This document shows positions 54,851 through 64,000 of a DNA stretch of 64,000 nt, one piece after another. How positions within the stretch are numbered: position 1 is the stretch's first letter; the number at the start of each line of letters is the position of its first letter. Source of the stretch: Podocnemis expansa (taxonomy: Eukaryota; Chordata; Testudines; Podocnemididae); contig ML681990.1 in the NCBI GenBank assembly GCA_007922195.1, positions 35,682,109 to 35,746,108 on the forward strand. The letters are read 5' to 3'. The translations under genes and the position numbers were made by a program. The notes under the pieces were generated by a model. It had not been told where the DNA came from and did not search any database. It was given only the letters and a program-made list of their open reading frames with translations.

Positions 54851-55514
54851 GTACAAGAACATCTCACCATATAGTTTCAGACTCCTAGGGAAATCCACAA
54901 CTGGTTGGGACTTGATCCCTTTGCAATCAAGCCCTAGAGTCATAGCAGGCTGATTCTAAATTCAGTTATGCCCATATAAATCTGGAGTTATTTCACTGAC
55001 TTGAATGGAATGAGTCCTGGTTTGTTGAGGCATAACTAAGATCACCACGTGGCCTAGCACCTGCAAAAAGGACATAACTTGAAAAACTTATATTTGTTGT
55101 GATACACCTTTCAAACTATTGAATACCTTTACAAAGACTGATAGAAATTTAATGTCACTGTCACTTAAATTTTGGATATGTCATTGGAAACAAAGGGTAA
55201 AGCATTATGTACATTTATCCTCTTCTAATACAATAAAAAGAGTTTGATAAAGTAAAGAAAGGTTTGAATAAACCCTTTTAAGTTGGTATGGGCAATGCAG
55301 GTCTAACAAAAAGATCATTTACATCTACATTGAACTCATTCCTTTTCATGAATCATCTGGCAATTTCATCAATCATTTGCTGCTTCTGTTTTGAAGGCAT
55401 ATACACTGCTGATGTATGGTGCTAACTTCTTTAACTAGTCACAGGGTTATTACCCTGCCCTTTCCTGTGGCAAAGATCTGCCACCATTCCTCACACCAGT
55501 GCAGCTCTATCTTG
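54851..55514. other. intergenic; palindromic repeat piece at 54945-55060
   Basis: ctaaattcagttatgcccat and ggagttatttcactgacttg, with the partial inverse ggcataactaagatcacc, belong to an old palindromic dispersed repeat. No gene is seen. Confidence 0.4.
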
Positions 55515-56068
55515 CTACAAACAAGGGGTATGCGTACACTGGAGACTTAGGTCAACTTAAGTGTCCTTTAGTCAAACTAAGAAAAGCTCAATCCACATTG
55601 GGGAATTTATTAAGTCAACTTAAGTCAGTATAGATGGGGAGTAGCCTTTAAGTTGACTTAATAAGGTCGACTTAAGCATTAAGTTTACCTAGCAGCTGCC
55701 AGTGTGGACATGGGCAGTCTACAGGAGTTGTCAGTGTGGATGCTCTAAGTCAACTTCACAAGATCGACTTTAAGTCGACTTAAAGTGGAACTTGTTAAGT
55801 CAATTTAACAGAGCCTCCAGTGTAGACATACCTAAGGAGTCCTGTGGCACTTGAAAGACTAACAAATTTATTTATTGTATGAGCTTTCGTGTCCCTATAG
55901 TATGACCTGTTCCCATGACTTACGCTTCCCTGCATTTATTTCCTCCCATTCCTTAAGCTCTCCCATCTTCATATTGTCTGATGAAGTGGGAATTTCTCCC
56001 ACAAAATCAAATGGAATAAATAAGTTTGCTAGTCTTTAAGTGCCACAGGACTCCTTGTTTGTTCTACA
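55515..56068. mobile_element. Penelope-like terminal inverted pair, interrupted by a MITE
   Basis: Removing the MITE at 55526-55833 joins ctacaaacaag to gagtcctgtggcac, the standard PLE start. The left arm (55834-55890) reads tgaaagactaacaaatttat and gtatgagctttcgtg. An inner part with cttcatattgtctgatgaag leads into the inverted right arm (56000-56066), which ends aggactccttgtttgtt. Confidence 0.82.
55526..55833. mobile_element. Harbinger-type MITE, 308 bp
   Basis: The left end GGGTATGCGTACACTGGAG is the inverse of the right end CTCCAGTGTAGACATACCT with two differences. The flanks are AAG on both sides (55523-55525 and 55834-55836). The inside repeats the aagtcaactta / aagtcgactta motif in both directions, as in the ends of the complete Harbinger at 39236-42635, which may have mobilised it. 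Confidence 0.87.
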
Positions 56069-56076
56069 GTATGTAA

Positions 56077-56551
56077 CCGGGGTGGCCAAACTTCAGGAAC
56101 TCAAGAGCCACACAAGTTGATTACTAAATCTTCGAGAGCCGCACTGAGGCATATAGCCATATCCTTTTACCTAGTCCAAAACTACCAAGTTTAAAATTCA
56201 TTGCACGCTTTAATTTTATCTTTATAAGAGGGCAAATATTGGCCCTACTAATGTCAGATTCTGATGATTCCTTAAGGTTACCATGAAAACTAGGCCTATA
56301 CAGTAAAAAGTTAGCTGTTGCTCGATGTAGAAAACTGCAGGCTAGTGGAGAGTTTTTAAATTTCTGACCATGCCATCCTTCTCCCCACCATCCTTGACCA
56401 TGCCATTGCTTCTCCCCACTGTCCCGACCCCCTTCTGAATTCCTAAGTTGCGTCTGCTTTCCTAAATTGATTTACTGATGTTCTTCTGGGAGCCACACTT
56501 TTTCATTCAAGAGCTGCATGTGGCTCCCGAGCCACAGTTGGGCCATGCCTG
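56077..56551. mobile_element. hAT element, 475 bp
   Basis: CCGGGGTGGCCAAACTTCAG and CACAGTTGGGCCATGCCTG are inverted ends. The flanks GTATGTAA (56069-56076) and GTATATAA (56552-56559) differ at one base. It is an uninterrupted relative of the element at 9912-11848, sharing caagagccacacaagttgat on the left and agccacactttttcattcaa on the right. It is non-coding. Confidence 0.87.
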
Positions 56552-56559
56552 GTATATAA

Positions 56560-59146
56560 TAACATTTTCATTGCCTCTTACCCAGCACATAACATGCAAG
56601 TGTGTGTGTTAGCCTTGTTTAAAAGAAAAGCAAAAAAAGTCTTGACTAGAAAAACACAGGAATGAATACCTGATCTGCTACTCATTTAAATGTAAGGTGT
56701 AAAACTAAAGTTAATCATGAGGATTTGTTTTGTTTTTCACTGGCAGTATCCTATATAATATATTGGACTTATTATGCAATTAGAGAGGAATTCTTGTCAA
56801 TAAGATTCAGATTTCAATATTCTTTCTTATATTGACCAGTACTTTATTTCAGAAGTAGGGTCATTGATTCCAGTGGTAATCAGAGAGTAAAATGCTACTC
56901 AACATAAATAAGAAATTAGAACCTGGCCCTATATTGACTGGAATACACTTTCATCTACTGAATGTTAGAGAGTGATTTGCTTTAAAATGTATAGTATTTT
57001 CCTCCATGCAACAGGAAATGCAGCTTCATAAATCAACATAAAGATACAACCCAGGAACTCAGACTTGGTGCCAAAAGGGAAAAGAGATTCACACTTTCAA
57101 CCCTGTGAAGTGTGCTCTTTATTAGTCTGGGTGTTTTGGGAATATTTTAAGATTTTTTTAAAAGATCACAAAAGTGTTATTGTTGGATAGACATAACAGC
57201 TGCAAGGAGTTTGAAATCCTTCCCAAGATGACAAAGAACGAAGAAAAGACTTTGACTCAGGATCTGCTCCAGCCAAATTCTTCTGTCAGCTCAGCAGGCA
57301 GGGCTCTCAATGAAGTCACTGTGTGTTCATGCCACCAAGGACAGAATATGGCCCTGAGTGACTGATGTCCAAGGCTAAGGGCCAACAGCAACTGAGTGAA
57401 TTGTCTTTCTACCCAAACCCATCAATACTTTTGGTTAATACTAGTAGGGAACTGATCTATGAGAAAACTACTGTAGCAGTTTTATCAGGGCTCACAGAAG
57501 GTCAAGGAGACTATTGCGGTCCTGGACATCACATTTCATCCATTAACCACCCACAGCAACAACTCAGAAGGGTAGGTCAATGGCTTTGGACAGCAGTCTT
57601 TGTACTCAATCAGCTCTAGCTTTTGAAAAACAGAATGGAGAGAAGAAGATGTTTTAAAAATAGCTAATCCTCTCATAAGAGAAAAGCCATGCTTTTCTGT
57701 TCCTGTTGGAAGGTGACAGTGAACCAAAAGAAAGTACATTGTGACAATCATATCTGCTGAACACAAGGAGGTTCTTTAGCTCAGCACTCCTGATGACCCT
57801 GTCATTGTGGAGTGAGTGTGTCTAACCCATTTATGTGTTACAGACTGCTAATCAGGATTGCTCCATCCTAAAGGCAATATGCTAGTACAGACACTCAGTG
57901 AGCCTGAAAGGAGTTGCAATCAATTACCTGCACCTTCGCTATACAAAGATGACAACTAGAGGAATGGAAAGTGCCTGAGTTCTGCAAAATTATTAGATTG
58001 AGTGTAAAATCACATACTAAACAGGAGCTGCAATATTAATGGTATTTTGAAGGATCAGTGTTGCCTTTTGTTTCCATCAAAATAAAACTCCTGGTCAGAG
58101 AGGGGCAGCAAGCCTTTGCATACGTGAGAATTAGGGCCAGAGTATTTATTCTGTGGGGCCTAGACAAAGTGAAGTCAGAAAATTCCTGAGTAAGTTAACA
58201 TAAATTCCAGCATGGGTTTTGATCATGCAGCTTGTCTTTTCTATTGAGACTTGGTTTTTAAAATGTCATTTTCTGTTTCTGTGATGTCTCTGAAAGCCCT
58301 TATGTGCCCACTCCTGCTGCCTTTGGCACCCCTGCCAGATAAGCTTTTTACTGCACTGGATACACAGCTGAACTCTAGGATTGAAATTCACCCCCCCCCC
58401 AACTACCATACAGAGGGCTAGTGCAAGTTGTATGTACCACTTATACTCCACTTAAATACCCAAAAGTAAGAATTTAATGGGATCTGAAGTGGTGCAAGGG
58501 ATCGTGAGCCCTCTAGGCAGGGGTGAATTACACCATAGATGAGTAAAAATGAGCTCTTTCAGAAATGGGTGGGCATCTCTTCTGCTATGCCTTAAAACAG
58601 TAATAGCTGTATGAAATATGTTATCTGTCTGGTACAGCTCTCCTTTCATATAATGCTGTGCATGCTTCTGGTGCTACGTAATAGTGAATGAAGTTTGAAG
58701 GACCTTTTGATGAAGACTAACTCCATGTGTCTGATGTTTTGGTTAGGACTGTTGCCAGCCAGCTATCCCTTAACATTCCATGTCCAGTGCAAGCATATAA
58801 AGTCTAGCCTGTGCAAAGGAATAGCTGGTGAAATGTCTTCTATATTTAGAAGCTGATAATATACTCAACTGCCTCCGGTTATTGCAGGCACACTGTGATT
58901 TGCATGGTTTAAGGGCTCTTCTCCACCCCAGAATGAAGGAGGAACTGAATAGTTTCATGTTGGACATTCTCCCACGCTGTAAGTAACTTTCAAGTTATAT
59001 TTTAAACACAGCCATATGTTTTCTTGGTTAAGCCTTTGGCTGGGCAGTGTGGACCCTTATTTATTTGGTTTTATGTTTTACAAAGCAATACAAATAAATC
59101 ACACAACCAGATAGTAGAACTAAGCAAACAGTGTGCATGTGAGAAA
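56560..59146. other. intergenic, nothing recognised
   Basis: Mostly AT-rich and unique-looking. Frames at 57174-57619 show no domain or splice context. No gene is supported. Confidence 0.4.
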
Positions 59147-59162
59147 GAGAGAGAGAGAGAGA
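59147..59162 (+). repeat. (GA)8 microsatellite
   Basis: Eight GA units within a purine-rich run. Confidence 0.93.
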
Positions 59163-61136
59163 CAGAGGATTTTCACAAATATTTGTTTGAATCTGATGGT
59201 GAATTTTGATTTGATCATGTTTATGACCCTTTGCATTTGCTTTCTGAAAATATATGAGCAATCAGTAATTACAAAAAGAGAATGTTAAAGTTGAGCATCC
59301 ACTAAGAGCAATTTCCGAATTTTTCACTGGACTGCAAACTTCACAATTCAAATTGTGTGTTGTATAAAGGTGCATGAATCCAAGGCTTGTGAGAAGAGCT
59401 GTTTGCGGCCCAGAAGTACCTTTCTCCTGTTTCTTAAACCAAAACATCAACAGAAAAAAGAGACCACTAGACAGCATTAACAAGGCCCAAATGCTTCCTT
59501 CCTACTACTCCTATTGTGGGGTAACAGAAAGTAGCTGTACTTTTACCAAATTCAGCCATCATCCTTCTAGTCATGATGATGAGGTGGAGCATATTATTTC
59601 AGTAGCGGTCACGTCACAGAAGGAGTGAAAAACAGTTTCCTTGGATGGCTTACATGTAAAGGTATGAGGAATATGAGTTTGTTTTTATTTGAGTTGCATA
59701 TAATTTTGCTCCATTCATTGCAACTGGATATTTCCATGTGAATCCAATTACCAAATTGAGGTCTGTGCTTGTTATTTGGAAACAGGTTGCTTCAAGGTCT
59801 AAAACTTTTTTGTTTAACTGGAATTAACTATAGACTGAACCAAACACAGGAAAAGAACTTGCTATTAGAATCTAAAATGGATGTGAATTAGCTCTTTCTC
59901 ATGCCGCACCCCTGTCTGCTGTGAACCTTGGACCTCCTATTGTCAGTCACTTATATAAATCATCCAATCAGGAAATAAAAACAATACCATATGACTTATA
60001 TAGCTAACCAGCAGAGAGTCAATTAAGAATATTTACAATTGACTATTTGCAAATAGCCTGTAGGTCAACAATTACTTGCTGAAAATTGCAGATACCATCA
60101 AACAAAGTACACTTGAAACATTTTTGCAATCTGTGGACAATCTGAAAACAAAGTGAAAATCTGAGGAATAATTTAGTGACAAAAATCTCCAGCTCTTGTG
60201 TGGAAGGTACAAGGAGCCAGGTTAGGTTTCCCTCTCAATCTGATGGGCCCAGACTTGGACTCAATGGCCCAACCCGCTTCCCTTTTCTGAAGTCAGAGTG
60301 GGTGAGGCCACACAGATACTCTCAATATTTATATGGGACCCGTCATCTTAGCATGTGAGCTGTTTTTCAGCTGCAGCAGCAGTAATGGGAAGTAACATGA
60401 GAAAGAGAGACTGTCCTGCAGGTGTCTCAGTCTTTGTTAAGAGCAGGACACCAAGGGCTTTTGTCTCCAGTGCCATCAGTACTGATAGAGAGTGAATGGA
60501 GGGCTTTTAAATTGAAATTTGTTTGCCATCTCATTGGATATTAGGTGGATTTTGATTAAAATGCTACTCTGGCACAGGGGTGGGAATTCTGTATAATAAT
60601 CTAATAAAGTAATAAATATGAATAATTTAGAAACCAAATTGTTAACAACTGTCAGATGTGTAATAGCTGGATGACTGGTTTAGTTAACTAAACAGGTACT
60701 TGGCTAGGGATAAGAGTTAAGAAAAATGAACTAACAATAGCTTAGCAGTGTAGCTTCTGGGAGATAGAAAGAAATGAGAACTAATGAAATGTGACTGTCA
60801 CCAGGAGGATATCTTTCTTCAAAAACTTTCCTCCACTCCTCTGTCTTACTTTATTTTGTTTAAGGCTAAAAACTCTTTGACACACAGATCATCATTTGAA
60901 TAGAACCTGCAAGGATGGAATGCTATTCTTCAGAGAGGAGTTTTGGGCCCCAATTTATTCCCATCTTTTTCTTATTGCAGAGCAGTTCTTCATGGTGTTT
61001 TCCAGACAAAGAAGGCTGAACATTTCCTGCAAGGTGCTGAAAGACCTCATCTCCTAGTGAATCAATAGGAATTAAGGGCGTACTTTGCAGAAAATGTTCA
61101 GCATCTCCTCAGCATAGGAACTGAGGGCAATCTTAG
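59163..61136. other. intergenic, nothing recognised
   Basis: No supported gene, exon or repeat on either strand. Confidence 0.4.
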
Positions 61137-61205
61137 AATCAAATCATAGAATTGTAAGACTGGAAGGGCCATAAAGTCAAGAGATCATCTAGTATAGTTC
61201 TGTAG
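61137..61205 (-). mobile_element. CR1 3' tail fragment
   Basis: aatcaaatcatagaattgta, then agactggaagggccataaag and gatcatctagtatagttctg is the inverted CR1 end. Confidence 0.78.
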
Positions 61206-62235
61206 AATACTCTATTACCTGCATCATCAAAAGGTGTCTCAGGGTCTCTGCAGCACATGTGTTTGGCAAGGAAGGGGGCCTACAGATGCTGCTCACTTCA
61301 TGTGACACATGCCCTCAAATGCTTTTCAGGGTGGAGGCATGAAGGCCAGTTTGAACATGAGGGATGTGACATGGAATGGGTTTTGATTGGACTGGGTTTG
61401 TAAAGGAAAAGAGGGAGGGACATTGTGAAGGAGGGACTGCATGAGAGAGCTTACACCTGTCAGTCTGAAGCAGCTGCTAATGATCCCCTCTTTTAGTCTC
61501 TTAGGCCCAGAAATCAATGGGAGATAGGCCTCTGAATACTGTAGAGGAGCTGATCCTTGCTCTTCTGTAATTTCATTTGTGTCCTCATAACTTTGGTGCC
61601 CATCCTGTGAGGTGCTGAGTGCTACCTCAAGAGGCACTCATCATCCTGTAGAACTGGGTTCACAATAATGACTATAAAACCAGAGAGCTTGGTGTGGTCC
61701 CAGATATGCAGCATGGATTTCACAATGGCATTTAGGTGCCCAAATTCAACTGATTTCACCGGGAGGTAGGTGCCTAAATACTTCTGTGAACTCCACCCGC
61801 TGTAACTCACCCTCTCTACTACAATGTATTTACATGCTGAGTAACTTCCCTTTTGATGTGCCCAACCCTTTCTGACTAGGAGCACTTCACAGTATTGCAG
61901 ATGGCTGAGTTGGAGCTGCATTCAGATAGCACAACAGAAGGAAATGGAGCAGAAGTCTTCTCATTCTCAGCCTACAACCTGCTCTGGAAATCATCAACAC
62001 TCATCCATGGACAGTAGTAGCTGTTCATCAGCGCCTCCTCTAATTCATAAATGGCAGGAACTCTATTGCGTAGGAGGATAGCTTTTAAGGGGGGAGCCTG
62101 CTGTTGCTGCCATCTCTCTCTGTTCCACTACCCGAGTTATCTGCCTGATGACCCTCTCATGCTAATTCGGCAAGTGAAAGAAACTGTACAATGGTCTATG
62201 TCTCTGAAAGTAAAACAACAGAGACATGAATAACT
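61206..62235. other. intergenic; possible old repeat at 61735-61800
   Basis: ggaggtaggtgcctaaatac is a phrase I associate with an old dispersed amniote repeat. Frames at 61326-61637 and 61622-61921 (minus) have no recognisable domain. Confidence 0.35.
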
Positions 62236-62325
62236 CTAAAGGTGTAGCCATGTTAGTCTAACCAAGCGTCTCCCATGAAAGCTCATACAATAAATAAGTT
62301 TGTTAGTCTTTGTTATGAGTGACTC
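62236..62325. mobile_element. Penelope-like terminal fragment
   Basis: aggtgtagccatgttagtct, then cccatgaaagctcatacaat and aaataagtttgttagtcttt, in inverse orientation to 33272. Confidence 0.72.
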
Positions 62326-64000
62326 TTGTGTGCTATGCAATTATTATTAGTTGCACACAAAATGAGATTTCAAAAATGTCAGGTTTTAGCAAAAAATTGA
62401 TTTGAGTAAATTTTCCTGCCAAGCTCACTTGAGCCAGCCCAGTCTAGTGCCAAATCTCTCTGGGCATTCCTTCACTTGATAAAGGAAACAGATAAAACCT
62501 ACTAGCTATCACTTTGCCTGAGCTAGCCAGACTGCAAACTTGCTTCTCTTTACTTGCCTTCCACTCAGCTACCTAGAAGGGTGGTCAGCCACCCACTGCC
62601 CCAGCTTTGCCCCAATTTTTTTAAGCCCTACAGCATTGTTGTTTGAGTCTGGTAAGGAAATCACAGCAGATGAAGACTGAGGATACCACCCATAGGTAAT
62701 GATATATTCTAATGCCCTCCAGCTATCTCACTGACAACCCAACCCTACTCCATACTGGCCGTACTCCCCTAAATTAAGAACTAAAGAATAATTAAAACCC
62801 CTTTTCATAAGATGTGGCTAAATTCAATATTCAGGTTAGATTATGTTAAAAAAATGCTTGTGACAGATGGAGTATGTTATGTGCTACAGCAATGCAATAG
62901 CCAGCAGGAAAAGCAAACACATCTGGGTAATAACAGCCATCAGGAAAAGTAGACAAAAATACCAAGGGCTTTATATTTTTTTGAATCATAACCTTCAGTA
63001 AGCCATCATGGAGTAAAACAACAATTATTAGGCCTTGATAACAATATAAATCTTGTATGGATATTGCCAGTTCATATAGCAAAGATAAAACAAGTAAATG
63101 TTTGTTTGATCCATCAGGTACACAAAGTGACACAAGAAGAAGGCTATATATACATTTGAGGGTCCCAATAATATCAAAAGGCATGGTGGACTGATTCTAA
63201 GGTTGTCAGAACTTCCTTTCCTGGACACTCTCTTTCATTTGGAGAAGGGGATTTTTCAATGAGGATCACTAACAGCAACTTTGATTCCCCTAGCCTCTAA
63301 GCTTTGACTTTTGGAAGAACTGCAGTTTCCATACACATATACAAACTTGGGCCTTGAGCCTGTAAATGCTTATTATGTAAGTGTAGGCCCAGTAGCTCTC
63401 ATATGATTAGCCACATCCATCCAGATGTAATCATTTTCAGGATAACCTGGGGTTAGATTTTTATCTATAGATACTAGAAGGTTTTCTCCCTACCACACAT
63501 CATAGGCAAGGTGAGTCAAACATTTGTAAAATACTCCTCCAAAAACCTGCTTCTCATCTCCCCAAGAGTCCACACTCAGCAATTCTGATGAGATCATACT
63601 AACCTCAGATGCAAAGCTCCCATGATTTGATGTTATCACAACACTGAAATGTCCATGCAGCCTTATTCTTTTTTAATTTTATTTTATATACCTGATGGAT
63701 CACGCAAGAAAAACAAGTTACATGAAAATCAAATAAAACTAAACCTGACAGTGAATAGTGCTCATAAGCTTTACAAAATCTGATGAGATGGGGGGCAGGG
63801 TTTGGGAAACAACTTTTTCTGTCAGAACACTGCTAGCTATCAGCTATGGTTTTGCTGCCACGAGGACAGAAATTTTTGTTCCAGATAGTTCCAAGTTGGT
63901 TATCTATAAAAACATATTACAGATTTCCAAAACAGACACAGTGGGATGTAGCCCCTTACCCAAGAACCGGCACAGTGAAATCGTGCTACAAAATAAGTTG
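62326..64000. other. intergenic, nothing recognised
   Basis: AT-rich sequence to the window edge. The 112-codon minus frame at 62846-63184 is rich in Leu and hydrophobic residues but has no recognisable motif. Confidence 0.4.

Noticed and set aside
59141..59165. Purine run as a regulatory site
   Set aside because: It is a simple (GA)n microsatellite with no nearby gene.

Overview
The window looks like intergenic and intronic DNA from a non-avian sauropsid, most likely a turtle. The evidence is the repeat landscape: CR1 LINEs with the typical 3' tail, a tRNA-headed SINE carrying a CR1-like tail, Penelope-like (PLE) termini, a DIRS tyrosine-recombinase retrotransposon, PIF/Harbinger and hAT transposons, and old CORE-SINE/MIR-like fragments. 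No L1 or Alu was recognised. Family names come from memory of motifs, not from a database search. No bacterial or organellar genes, rRNA, true tRNA genes or CRISPR arrays were seen.

The only sequence that looks like a host protein-coding gene is a pair of + strand exons, at 42772-42830 and 45234-45398. They have good splice sites, a compatible reading phase, a stop codon and a downstream poly(A) signal. They encode a C-terminal tail with a DHCY motif followed by a Leu/Lys/Glu-rich helix, as in THAP-family proteins. The upstream exons were not found.

Layout. 0.7-2.1 kb: decayed pogo/Tigger-like transposon. 3.5 kb: small hAT MITE. 4.9-5.9 kb: MIR/L2-like relics. 8.4 kb: PLE inverted pair. 9.3-12.05 kb: three-layer nest (CR1, hAT, younger CR1). 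12.7-13.5 kb: solo LTR with a 5-bp target duplication. 14.5-15.3 kb: MITE, then a PLE interrupted by a SINE. 16.6-23.8 kb: a probable LTR-type relic holding a hAT MITE and a second hAT element, which itself received a nearly full-length DIRS element. 23.8-28.0 kb: decayed Harbinger with two convergent genes, plus a MITE. 31-31.9 kb: PLE with a GIY-YIG remnant, broken by CR1. 34.6-35.3 kb: G-rich hAT element. 36.7-37.8 kb: CR1 broken by a hAT MITE. 38.6-39.1 kb: hAT. 39.2-42.6 kb: complete-ended Harbinger with convergent genes. 42.8-45.6 kb: host exons. 50.6-54.9 kb: one CR1 copy split by a hAT MITE and a 1.7-kb block of later insertions. 55.5-56.6 kb: PLE hit by a Harbinger MITE and followed by a hAT. 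The remaining 56.6-64 kb is mostly AT-rich sequence with only short repeats.

Most mobile elements here are defective: reading frames are broken and several catalytic residues are gone. The well-preserved target-site duplications give a relative order of insertion for many of them.
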